From Qipengyuania sp. JC766 (GTDB taxonomy: Bacteria > Pseudomonadota > Alphaproteobacteria > Sphingomonadales > Sphingomonadaceae): a stretch of 64,000 nt of DNA. How positions within the stretch are numbered: the stretch's first letter is position 1; every line of letters starts with the position of its first letter. The stretch is from NCBI RefSeq assembly GCF_040717445.1, contig NZ_JBFEFL010000001.1, positions 2,304,001 to 2,368,000 on the forward strand, in the 5' to 3' direction. The notes below the pieces were generated by a model. The model saw only the letters and a program-made list of their open reading frames with translations, did no database searches and was not told the origin of the DNA. The position numbers were made by a program, and so were the translations under genes. This document shows positions 25,753 to 35,000 of this stretch, piece by piece.

Positions 25753-28452
25753 ATGGAGACGAACTGGGCAGACGCGGTGGCGCGGGCGAGACGCAATTCG
25801 CCCTTCCTCTCCCGCGCGCTCGACCGCCAGCCAGAGCTTGCCGGCCTGCTCGAGGCAGGCGACGGCGACGCCGCCCTCGCTTGGGCCGGGCAGGCAGGAC
25901 ACGGCATAGACGATGTCGGGGTCTCGCTCCGGCGAGAGCGGCTGGCGCTGGCGACCGCACTGGCGATCGGGGACCTGGCGGGCGCTTTCTCGCTGGCGGA
26001 CGTGACGGGCCGGCTGTCGGATTTCGCGGACCGGGCGCTGGAACGGGCCATCGGCGCGGCGATCGCCCGCCGGGTGCCGGATGCCGACACCGGGGTCGGC
26101 ATCACGGGTTTCATCGCGCTGGCACTGGGCAAGCACGGGGCGTGCGAGCTCAACTACAGCTCGGACATCGATCCCATCCTGCTCTACGACCCGGAAACGC
26201 TTCCGCGCGCGAAGCGCGACGAGCCGGGCGAAGCGGCGCAGCGTTACGCGCGCGACGTCGTGCGAATTCTGTCGGAGAACACGGAGGAAGGCTACATCTT
26301 CCGGGTCGATCTTCGCCTGCGCCCCGCATCGGAAGTCAGCCCGCTGGCGATTTCGCTCAACGGTGCGATCTCGCACTACGAATCGAGCGCCCTGCCGTGG
26401 GAACGGGCGGCGTTTATCCGGGCGCGGGTCGCGGCAGGAGATCGCGCAGCCGGGGAGGAGTTCCTCGACACGATCGAATCCTTCGTCTGGCGGCGGAGCC
26501 TCGATTTCGGGGCGATTGAGGAGATCGGCCGTCTCACCGAACGGATCCGGACCGACCATTCCGGACCCCGCACCGTGGGCCCCGGCTTCGACGTCAAGAA
26601 GGGCCGCGGCGGCATCCGTGAAGCAGAGTTCTACGCCCAGACGCACCAGCTGATCCATGGCGGGCGCAACGAGGCCCTGCGCCTGCGCGGCACGCGTCAG
26701 ACGCTGGATGCCCTGGCCGCAGCAGACATCATCGGCGCGGACGATGCACGCGACGTGGGCGAGGCCTACGAGGGCCTGCGCACGATCGAGCACCGCATCC
26801 AGATGCTCGACGACCGCCAGACCCACTCGATACCGGACAAGGACCGGCTCGACGCGCTTGCCTCGCTTTCGGGTTACGACACGCCTGCGAGCCTGCTCGC
26901 GGAGGTGGAGAGGCTGACCGCCGCTGTCGGAAAGCGCTTCGATCGCCTGCTCGATGCCGCGGCCAGCGATTCCGAGGGACTGAAGGTCGACGAGAAGCTC
27001 GTGGATCGCCTGCGCACGGCAGGGTTCGACAAGGCGGACGAGCTCGCCGAGCGAATCGAGCGTTGGCACGGCGGTGGTGTACGATCGCTGCGAAGCGAGG
27101 CGGCCCAGACCGCGCATGCGGCGCTATTGCCGGACCTGATCGAGGCGTTCGGCCAGGCGCCCGATCCCCGGCGTGCGCTGCTGCGCTGGGGCGAGCTGCT
27201 CGAAACCGCGCCCAGCGCGATCAACCTGCTGAAACTGCTGGAAGCGCGGCCGGCCCTGCTGGGGCAGCTGGTCGGGATCATCACTCTCGCGCCGCCACTC
27301 GCCGCACAGCTGGGGCGCAGGCCCGTCCTGTTCGACGCGCTGATCGACCGCAGCGCTCTCGACCTGCCCGGAGACGTCGAATCGCTGGAGCGCAAGATGG
27401 CGACCGACGGGGATTACGAGGACCAGCTCGACCGTCTGCGCATCGTGACCAACGAGACGCGCTTCGCACTGGGCGTACAGCTCGTTGAACAGGCTCACGA
27501 CCCGCTCGAGATCGCGGAGGCGCTGGCGCGGCTGGCCGAAGCCGGACTGCGCGTCGCGGCGCGAGCCGCGGAACGGGAGTTCGCGCGCAAACACGGCCGC
27601 ATCGGGGGGGCGGAGTTGCTGATCGTGGGTCTGGGCCGGCTCGGGGGACGGGCGCTGACCCATGCATCGGATCTCGACATCGTGTTCCTATTCACCGGCG
27701 ATTTCGCGCGCGAATCCGATGGCGATCGGCCCCTGGGCGCCACGCTCTACTTCAATCGGCTCGCCCAGCGGATTGTCGCCGCGCTCAGCGTGCCGACCGC
27801 GGAGGGTGCCCTCTACGAAGTCGATACGCGGTTGCGACCGCAAGGGGCGCAGGGTCCGCTGGCGGTCAGTGTCGAGAGTTTCGAGCGCTACCAGCTCGAA
27901 CGCGCGTGGACGTGGGAACACATGGCGCTGACCCGGGCGCGGGTGCTGACCGGATCAGACACAGCACGGCGCGATGTCGAACAGGTCATCGAAGGTGTCC
28001 TGTGCCGCAGCCGCGACGCGGGTGAACTGCGCGATGCCGTCCTCGCGATGCGGTCGGAGATGGCGCAGCACAAGGCGGCGCGCGGGAAACTGGACGCGAA
28101 GCTTCTGCGCGGTGGCCTGGTCGATATCGAGTTCCTGACCCATTTCCTGCAGCTGCGGGAGGAAACGGCGCAGCGACCCGAGCTCGAAAAAGCGATCGCG
28201 CGACTGGTGGAACAGGGACTGGTCGGTAGGGGCGTGGCCGATGCCCATGCCTTGATGACCCGCCTGCTGGTTTCCGCGCGCCTCATCGCGCCCGACCTGT
28301 CCATGCCGCGAGCCTCGGCCGCGCGAGTCCTGGCGAACCTGTGCGGTCAGCCCGATCCGCTGACCCTGCTGGAGGCACTGGACCGGGCCCGCCGGGATGT
28401 CGCAGAGGCATGGCAGGAAATTTTCGGCGAACCACTGGAGATCGAGACATGA
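25753..28452 (+). CDS. glnE: Bifunctional glutamine synthetase adenylyltransferase/adenylyl-removing enzyme
   Basis: GlnE adenylylates glutamine synthetase to inactivate it and removes AMP to reactivate it, under control of PII. The 899-residue protein has two nucleotidyltransferase domains. The N-terminal (adenylyl-removing) one has LGKHGACELNYSSDIDPI at about 124-141. The C-terminal (adenylylating) one has GLGRLGGRALTHASDLDIVF at about 625-644. A central GFDVKKGRGGIREAEF motif links them. The real start is ATG 25753 (METNWADAVARA); the frame runs open further upstream across the divergent M28 gene. It overlaps bcp by 4 bp. Confidence 0.95.
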   Translation: METNWADAVARARRNSPFLSRALDRQPELAGLLEAGDGDAALAWAGQAGHGIDDVGVSLRRERLALATALAIGDLAGAFSLADVTGRLSDFADRALERAIGAAIARRVPDADTGVGITGFIALALGKHGACELNYSSDIDPILLYDPETLPRAKRDEPGEAAQRYARDVVRILSENTEEGYIFRVDLRLRPASEVSPLAISLNGAISHYESSALPWERAAFIRARVAAGDRAAGEEFLDTIESFVWRRSLDFGAIEEIGRLTERIRTDHSGPRTVGPGFDVKKGRGGIREAEFYAQTHQLIHGGRNEALRLRGTRQTLDALAAADIIGADDARDVGEAYEGLRTIEHRIQMLDDRQTHSIPDKDRLDALASLSGYDTPASLLAEVERLTAAVGKRFDRLLDAAASDSEGLKVDEKLVDRLRTAGFDKADELAERIERWHGGGVRSLRSEAAQTAHAALLPDLIEAFGQAPDPRRALLRWGELLETAPSAINLLKLLEARPALLGQLVGIITLAPPLAAQLGRRPVLFDALIDRSALDLPGDVESLERKMATDGDYEDQLDRLRIVTNETRFALGVQLVEQAHDPLEIAEALARLAEAGLRVAARAAEREFARKHGRIGGAELLIVGLGRLGGRALTHASDLDIVFLFTGDFARESDGDRPLGATLYFNRLAQRIVAALSVPTAEGALYEVDTRLRPQGAQGPLAVSVESFERYQLERAWTWEHMALTRARVLTGSDTARRDVEQVIEGVLCRSRDAGELRDAVLAMRSEMAQHKAARGKLDAKLLRGGLVDIEFLTHFLQLREETAQRPELEKAIARLVEQGLVGRGVADAHALMTRLLVSARLIAPDLSMPRASAARVLANLCGQPDPLTLLEALDRARRDVAEAWQEIFGEPLEIET

Positions 28453-28922
28453 GCAAGACTTACGAGGCGGGCGACGAGATGCCCGATATCGCGATGCAAG
28501 GCGTCGACGGATCGACTATCAAACCGTCCGACTATCGCGGTCGCAAGCTGGTGCTGTTCTTCTATCCGAAGGACAATACGCCCGGCTGCACGAACGAGGC
28601 GAAGGATTTCAGCGCTTTGAAACCGCAATTCGAGCAGGCGGGCGCGGCCATACTGGGGATCAGCAAGGATTCGGCGAAGAAGCACCAGAATTTCATCGCC
28701 AAGCATGGCCTCTCGGTCGACCTGGCGACGGACGCGCAGGAGGACGGCCTGTCCGACACGCTCGGTATCTGGACCGAGAAGCAGATGTACGGGAAGACCT
28801 TCATGGGCATGGTCCGCACGACATATCTCGTGGACGAAGACGGCCGGATCGCGGGAGTGTGGCCCAAGGTGAAGGTGAAGGACCACGCCGCTGACGTACT
28901 CGAAGCGGTCGAAGCCATGTAA
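28449..28922 (+). CDS. bcp: Thioredoxin-dependent peroxiredoxin, Bcp/PrxQ type
   Basis: A 157-residue thiol peroxidase that reduces H2O2 and organic hydroperoxides. The peroxidatic Cys47 is in DNTPGCTNEAKDF, preceded by KLVLFFYPK; the C-terminal FMGMVRTTYLVDEDG is typical of Bcp. The second Cys five residues after Cys47, which resolves the disulfide in E. coli Bcp, is replaced by Lys (NEAKDF), and no other Cys is seen. The enzyme should therefore act as a 1-Cys type or use an external thiol. The ATG overlaps the glnE stop (ATGA). Confidence 0.93.
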   Translation: MSKTYEAGDEMPDIAMQGVDGSTIKPSDYRGRKLVLFFYPKDNTPGCTNEAKDFSALKPQFEQAGAAILGISKDSAKKHQNFIAKHGLSVDLATDAQEDGLSDTLGIWTEKQMYGKTFMGMVRTTYLVDEDGRIAGVWPKVKVKDHAADVLEAVEAM

Positions 28923-29220
28923 CGCTTGCCGACAGGCAAGGGGGGTGTTCCGACCGAAATCGGCCCTCCAGGTACGCGCGAGGTGTCGGGAAAGTTTACA
29001 GAACCTTTATTTTCGGGAGCGTGTGGTCGAGCGGCGAAACGACTCAACCCGTTAAAGGGCCAGCCCATCGCTCGCATCCGGTGCGCCTGTTGCATCGGAA
29101 ACGAACCTCACGTTACCCCACAATCACCGAAGCGGAGGATCGTTCCCGTTTCGGTCTGATTGGGGTCGGCCCCGCTCTATCGGGGCAGGTCGGCCGGGAA
29201 GACGGGACAGAGTTTTATAT
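28923..29220. other. Intergenic region between bcp and the M23 peptidase gene (298 bp)
   Basis: No coding frame seen. A 6-bp hairpin lies directly after the bcp stop (28925-28940, CTTGCC-GACA-GGCAAG) but lacks a T-tract, so it is a weak terminator candidate. A second 6-bp hairpin (29169-29186, loop CTCTAT) lies in the probable 5' leader of the M23 gene. The stretch 28985-29020 is locally AT-richer (aaagtttacagaacctttattttc) and may hold the promoter. No tRNA-like fold was found. Confidence 0.5.
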
Positions 29221-29976
29221 ATGGTCGCTCGGACATTTGGTCGCACTCTTGGAATGTGCCTGGCTGCAGCAGGACTATCTTTCACCGCCACGCCGGCATT
29301 TGCCGAAGACGATCCGGACGCCGGTTCGGTAGTGGTCATGGCGGCTGACTCCGCCTCCGACGCCACCCGCCCCCTGCCCCCGGTCAAGGATGTGGTCGAA
29401 CTGGGCAACGACGCGCAGTTTTCCGAACTCTTCGCCAAGTGGAAGGATCTCGACACGAAGGGCGCCGACGGCCAGTCCGTCACGGCGACCGACGTTCGCC
29501 AGCTCGCCGCGATGAACATGCCCGCGGCCACGCCTTCGCTGATGCCGATCGCCACCGCCACGCTGACCAGCGGATACGGCATGCGCGACCATCCCGTGCT
29601 GCGCCGCCGCGCCAACCACAAGGGGGTGGACCTTGCCGCAGCGACCGGCACGCCGATCTACGCCACGGCCGACGGTACGGTGAGCCGCGCCAATTACTCG
29701 GGCAGCTACGGCAATGTCGTCTATATCGAGCATGCCGGCGAGATGCAGACCCGCTACGCCCACATGAGCCGCATCGCCACCGCCGACGGCGCGCAGGTGA
29801 AGAAGGGTGACCTTATCGGCTATGTCGGATCCACCGGCCGTTCCACCGGTCCGCACCTGCACTACGAAGTCCGCATTTCCGGCCGCGCGGTCAATCCGGT
29901 CCCGTACATGAAGGACACGCATTCGCACGGCGAACTCGCCCTGGTCGAAGGCGAGGGCGGCCGCGGCGGCGATTGA
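29221..29976 (+). CDS. M23 family metallopeptidase (LytM-domain cell-wall hydrolase)
   Basis: A 251-residue exported protein. It has a Sec signal (GMCLAAAGLSFTATPAFA, cleavage before EDD), a linker of about 70 residues, then a LytM domain with zinc ligands His and Asp in NHKGVDLAAATGTP and the HLHYEVRISG motif. The SGYGMRDHPVLRRR start and TRYAHMSR block are complete, so it should be catalytically active. Such enzymes cut peptidoglycan cross-bridges or activate amidases during division. The ATG at 29221 follows TTTATAT and lacks a close ribosome site. A strong terminator follows. Confidence 0.92.
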   Translation: MVARTFGRTLGMCLAAAGLSFTATPAFAEDDPDAGSVVVMAADSASDATRPLPPVKDVVELGNDAQFSELFAKWKDLDTKGADGQSVTATDVRQLAAMNMPAATPSLMPIATATLTSGYGMRDHPVLRRRANHKGVDLAAATGTPIYATADGTVSRANYSGSYGNVVYIEHAGEMQTRYAHMSRIATADGAQVKKGDLIGYVGSTGRSTGPHLHYEVRISGRAVNPVPYMKDTHSHGELALVEGEGGRGGD

Positions 29977-30017
29977 TCCGCGGCGCCCGCGAGAGGGCAA
30001 CGAAACGGTTTCACGAA

Positions 30018-30046
30018 GGGCGCCGGTACGAACCGGCGCCCTTTTT
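30018..30046 (+). terminator. Rho-independent terminator after the M23 gene
   Basis: A perfect 10-bp stem GGGCGCCGGT/ACCGGCGCCC (30018-30027 with 30032-30041), loop ACGA, is followed directly by TTTTT (30042-30046). It lies 42 bp after the M23 stop codon. Confidence 0.95.
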
Positions 30047-30121
30047 GCTTGCGGGCCGCCGGTGCAGCTTTAGGCTTCCTGCCAGGTGCGACGCCATGAC
30101 GTCGGGGGGGAAGAGGACAGC

Positions 30122-31657
30122 ATGCATCCGATACTTCACGCACAATCGCGTCCGGACCGGCCCGCGGTCATCATGGGCGGCTCCGGCGAGACGGTAACCT
30201 ATGGCGAGCTCGACCGGCGGGCGAACCGCGTGGCGCATTTCCTGCGCGCGCAGGGGCTGGCGGCGGGAGACGGCTTCGCGATCCTGCTGGAGAACCGGGC
30301 CGAGTATTTCGACCTCGTCTGGGGATCGCAGCGGGCGGGCACCGTGCTGGTCCCGATCGCGACGCGGCTGGCGGCGCCGGAGATCGCCTACATCCTGCAG
30401 GACAGCGGCGCGAAGCTGCTGGTGACCTCGCGCCAGTTCGAGCATCTGCTGGCAGGGGTTAGGGAGGCATGCCCGGACCTGCCGATCCACGTGCTGGGCG
30501 GTACGCCGGACCTGGCGGACGACCTCGCCAAACAGTCCGCCGATCCCATCGACGATCCCGCGCCCGGCCTGAACATGGTCTATAGCTCAGGAACGACTGG
30601 CCAGCCCAAGGGCGTGCGCCCCGCACCGCCCGCCGAACCCGAAGTGACCGCAGGAACGCCGCTGGTCGGCCTTGCGGTGATGGGCGCCGGGATGCCGGCC
30701 GACGGGGACATGACCTACCTCTCGCCCGCCCCGCTCTACCACGCGGCGCCGCTTGCCTGGAGCAGCACGGTGCAGCGGCTCGGCGGGACGGTGGTCGTCA
30801 TGGAGAAGTTCGATCCCGAGCAGGCGCTCGCCCTGATCGAGCGGCACCGCGTCACGCACAGCCAGTGGGTGCCGACCCATTTCGTGCGGATGCTCAAGCT
30901 GCCCGACGACGTGCGCACGCGCTACGACCTTTCCAGCCATCGCAGCGCGCTCCATGCCGCCGCGCCCTGCCCGGTGCCGATCAAGCGGGCGATGATCGAC
31001 TGGTGGGGCCCCATCATCACCGAATACTACGCCGGGTCCGAAGGCATCGGCATGACGCTGGCCCGCTCTGCGGAATGGCTGGAGCGGCCCGGCACGGTCG
31101 GGCGCCCCATCTACGGCAAGCTGCATGTCTGCGGGCCGGACGGGGCGGAACTGCCGCCGGGCGAGGACGGGCTGATCTATTGCGAGGTCGACGTCATGCC
31201 GACCTATCACAACGATCCCGCCAAGACGGCCGAGGCGATGCATCCCGAAGGCTGGATGACCATCGGCGACATCGGCCACGTGGACGAGGACGGGTACCTC
31301 TTCCTGACCGACCGCAAGAGCCACATGATCATCAGCGGCGGGGTCAACATCTACCCGCAGGAGATCGAGAACCTCCTGATCAGCCACGACAAGGTGATGG
31401 ATGCCGCCGTGATCGGCGCGCCCGATCCCGATTTCGGCGAGAAGGTCGTCGCCGTGGTCCAGCCGGTGGACATGGCGGAAGCAGGTGAGGCGCTGGAGGC
31501 GGAGCTGCGCGCCTATCTCGACGGGCGGCTGGCGGCGTTCAAGATGCCCCGCCTGTTCGACTTCCGCCCGGAACTCCCGCGCGAGGCGAACGGCAAGCTC
31601 TACAAGCGCGAATTGCGAGACGAGTTCGCCCGCGCCGCGGAGCAGGACACCGGGTAA
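30122..31657 (+). CDS. Acyl-CoA synthetase (AMP-binding, FadD-like)
   Basis: A 511-residue member of the ANL superfamily that activates a carboxylic acid to its CoA thioester via an acyl-AMP. Motifs: the P-loop MVYSSGTTGQPKGV, EYYAGSEGIGMT, GWMTIGDIGHVDEDGYLFL with DRKSHMIISGGVNIYPQEIE, and the C-terminal catalytic Lys in PREANGKLYKREL. GAAGAGGA precedes the ATG at 30122; earlier in-frame sequence is terminator and leader. It may activate fatty acids, including products of alkane oxidation, but the substrate cannot be told from sequence. Confidence 0.9.
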   Translation: MHPILHAQSRPDRPAVIMGGSGETVTYGELDRRANRVAHFLRAQGLAAGDGFAILLENRAEYFDLVWGSQRAGTVLVPIATRLAAPEIAYILQDSGAKLLVTSRQFEHLLAGVREACPDLPIHVLGGTPDLADDLAKQSADPIDDPAPGLNMVYSSGTTGQPKGVRPAPPAEPEVTAGTPLVGLAVMGAGMPADGDMTYLSPAPLYHAAPLAWSSTVQRLGGTVVVMEKFDPEQALALIERHRVTHSQWVPTHFVRMLKLPDDVRTRYDLSSHRSALHAAAPCPVPIKRAMIDWWGPIITEYYAGSEGIGMTLARSAEWLERPGTVGRPIYGKLHVCGPDGAELPPGEDGLIYCEVDVMPTYHNDPAKTAEAMHPEGWMTIGDIGHVDEDGYLFLTDRKSHMIISGGVNIYPQEIENLLISHDKVMDAAVIGAPDPDFGEKVVAVVQPVDMAEAGEALEAELRAYLDGRLAAFKMPRLFDFRPELPREANGKLYKRELRDEFARAAEQDTG

Positions 31658-32042
31658 CGCCCGGCAGGCGGGCGGGACATGGACCGCCCGATGCCTTTCG
31701 AACGAAATCCCCGGGGGCCGGGAAAGTCCCGCAATTCCGCGGGTTTGCGGCGAGCGGCGGCGAGCAACCCGTGGCCTTTGCGATCAGGCGAAAGTCACAC
31801 CGGAGTGACCTTCCCATGCGCCGGCGAGGTCCGGGCAAGCAGGATGCGACGAGTGAGAAAGAACGCCTGCGCCCCTACCACCGCCTCCGGCATGTAGGAC
31901 AGCGCGAAATACGTCGGGGGCAGCGGCGGCCCGGATGGAGCCACGGCCCGTCCGGCGCACCGGGTAATTCTCCCGTGCGGCCAGCGCGTTGTTGGCAAGC
32001 GCATACGCGGCGCTAGAAGCGGTGGGGAAGGGGAGTGTTTGA
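31658..32042. other. Intergenic region upstream of the restriction-modification gene (385 bp)
   Basis: No convincing gene. Two overlapping minus-strand open frames (31784-32050 and 31795-32004) lack ribosome sites and family features and are probably chance. The region holds the 16-bp palindrome at 31794-31809 and ends with AAGGGGAG, the ribosome site of the downstream gene. It differs in texture from neighbouring genes and may mark the left edge of the inserted gene. Confidence 0.45.
31794..31809. repeat. Near-perfect 16-bp palindrome GTCACACCGGAGTGAC
   Basis: Arms GTCAC and GTGAC flank a CCGG core; only the A/A pair inside breaks symmetry. It lies 234 bp before the start of the restriction-modification gene and 137 bp after the acyl-CoA synthetase stop. 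It could be an operator, a weak hairpin terminator or a recombination scar. Confidence 0.4.
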
Positions 32043-35000
32043 GTGGACATCGCAGGCTATCTCGAAGAAATCACGGACATCTATGCCAGCGGCGACGCGA
32101 CGGAGCACAGCTACCGCGCGCCCCTGCAGCGATTGTTCGAAAGCATCGACGACAGCGCCCGCGTCATCAACGAACCCAAGCGTTCCGAAGGCGGGATGCC
32201 GGATTTCCTGTTCCACCGCGACGGCGTGCCGTTCGGCTGGGCGGAAGCGAAGGACCTGCCGAAGGATGTCGTCAAGCTGAAGGGCTACAGCGTCGAGCAG
32301 CGCAAGCGCTACGAGGCGGCCTATCCCAACCTGATCTACACCAACGGGGTGGACTTCGAATTCATCCGCGAGGGCGAGGTGATCCACCATACCTCCATCG
32401 CCTCGTTCCTGGGCGATCTGGGCAAGCTGCAGCCGCTCCCGGAAACCTTCGCTGACCTCGAGCGCCACTTGCGCCTGTTCGCCGCGGAACAGCCGATCAG
32501 CATCCGCAGCGCGAAGCGGCTGGCGGAAATGATGGCCAGCAAGGCGGCGATCATAAAGGGCGAAGTCGACATCGCCTTGAAGGACGATCCCGAATTCCAG
32601 ACCACGCTGGGCCGCCAGTACACGGTGTTCAAGCAAAACCTGCTGCCCAACCTGACGCCTGAAGAATTCGCGGACCTTTACGCGGAGACCATTACCTACG
32701 GCATGTTCGCGGCCCGCCTGCACGATACGCGGACGCCGGAGGATTTCACCCGCAGCGAGGCGCTGGAACTGCTGCCCAAGTCGAACCCGTTCCTGCGCGG
32801 TCTTTTCCAGACCATCGCCGGATACGATCTGCCCGAATGGCTGCGCTACGCGGTGGACGACCTCGTGGCGGTGCTGCGCGCCAGCCGGCCGCACGACCTG
32901 TTCAAGGACTTCGGCCAGTTCACTGCCCGCAACGATCCCTTCATCCACTTCTACGAGACGTTCCTGGCGGAATACAATCCGAAGAAACGCAAGGCGCGCG
33001 GGGTCTGGTACACGCCGGAACCGGTGGTCGATTTCATCGTGCGGGCGGTTGACGATGTGCTGAAGTCCGAATTCGGCATCGCGGACGGGCTGGCCGATAC
33101 GCAGAAGGTGACGGTGGACTGGGATACCGGTCAGGACGATCCGAAAACCGGCAAACCGCGCACGATCCGGCGTGACGTTCACCGCGTGCAGATACTCGAT
33201 CCCGCGACGGGCACGGGCACTTTTCTGGCGAAGACGGTGCAGACCATTGCCGACCGGGTAAAGCCGCGCGCGCCGGGGCAATGGTCCCGCTACGTGGAGC
33301 GGGACCTGCTGCCGCGCCTGCACGGTTTCGAACTGCTGATGGCCAGTTACGCCATGTGCCACATGAAGCTGGACATGCAGCTGACCGAAAGCGGATATAC
33401 GCCCAGCACCGGCAAGCCGCCGGAGGACTGGCCCACTGGCAAGCAATGGCCCCCGCGCCTCTCCGTCTGGCTGACCAACGCGCTGGAGCCCGCCGAGCGC
33501 GAGGTGAAGGACCTCTTCGCGCTACAGGCGCTGGCCGACGAAGCGCGCGGCGCGGGTGATGTGAAACGGCAGACGCCGATCATGTGCGTGATCGGAAACC
33601 CGCCGTATTCCGGTGAAAGCGCCAATAAGGGCAAGCACATCATGGGGCTGATGGAAGCCTACAAGATGGAGCCGGGAGGGAAGGAACGGCTAAAGGAGCG
33701 CAATCCGAAATGGATCAACGACGATTACGTTAAGTTCATCCGCATGAGCGAGGAGTTGATTGCCAAGAACCCGTCAGGCGGGGTGCTCGGCTTCATCACC
33801 AATCACGGCTATCTCGACAACCCGACCTTTCGCGGGATGCGCTGGCACTTGCTCAAGACCTTCGACAAGATTTGGGTGCTGGACCTGCACGGCAACGCCA
33901 AGAAGAAAGAGGTGAGCCCGGACGGTTCGCCGGACAAGAACGTCTTCGATATCCAGCAGGGTGTGGCGCTGATCGTCGCGGTTAGGAAAGGCGAGGGCAG
34001 CGATAAACTGGCGGAGGTCTGGCATGGAGACTTGTGGGGAAGTCGGCACGCGAAGAGCCAATCACTCGATAAGAATTTGCTCTCTCTATCTAGCACCGAG
34101 CTTGAGGCCCAGCCCTATAACTTTCCATTCGTGCCGCGCGATTGGGCCTTGAGGGAACGGTACGAAGAAAGCTTCGCAGTTAACGACCTTCTTCCCATCA
34201 ACTCGGTCGGTATCGTTACGGCTCGTGATGCACTGGTGATTGACGGCAGTCGATCAGAATTATGGAAGCGTTTACAAACGTTTTCTCTTAACGAAACAGA
34301 ATCTTTGCGCGAACAGTTTCGGCTGGGGAATGACGTCAGAGACTGGCGAGTTGAATGGGCGCAAAAAGATGTTCGGGCTAATCTTGATAGATCAAAGATT
34401 GTTCCAATTGCATACCGACCTTTCGACAGCCGATGGACGTTTTACACCGGTAATTCACGGGGTTTTATGTGCTATCCCCGGCACGAAGTTATGCGTCAAA
34501 TGCTACGTGACAACTTGTCGCTCATGTCGCCGCGACAAGCCATCCAAGGCGGCGCTCCTTATTCTCATGTCACAGTCATCGATGAGATTGTCGATAACCG
34601 ATACGTTTTCTCCAACAAGGGTATAGCCCAGCAATTCCCGCTTTACCTTTATCCCGACGAAGACATTGATCAATCGGACGCGCTCGCCCCCAAGCAACGC
34701 GCCGTCAATTTCGACCCCAAGCTCTACGCCGCCATCTGCAAGGCCGCCGGGATCGATCCTGCCGACCAGGCCGGCCCGGAGGACGATTTCCGCGCGGCGA
34801 CCGGCGATGCGCGCCCGTCGGAGGTCAAGGTGTTCGACTATATATACGGCGTGCTGCACTCGCCCGATTACCGCGCGACATTCGCCGAATTCCTGAAGAT
34901 CGACTTTCCGCGCATCCCTTATCCCGCCAGCCCGGACGTATTCCACCATGTCAGCGAAAAGGGCGAGGTGCTGCGCCGCCTGCACCTTATGGAACCCGCC

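Noticed and set aside
28923-29220. Possible tRNA or structured RNA after bcp
   Set aside because: I looked for acceptor, D-loop and T-loop signatures and found none. Only two short hairpins are present, too little to call an RNA gene.
31784-32050. Minus-strand small genes (88 and 69 codons) before the restriction-modification gene
   Set aside because: No ribosome site, two overlapping phases, and no hydrophobic or family pattern; they look like chance frames.
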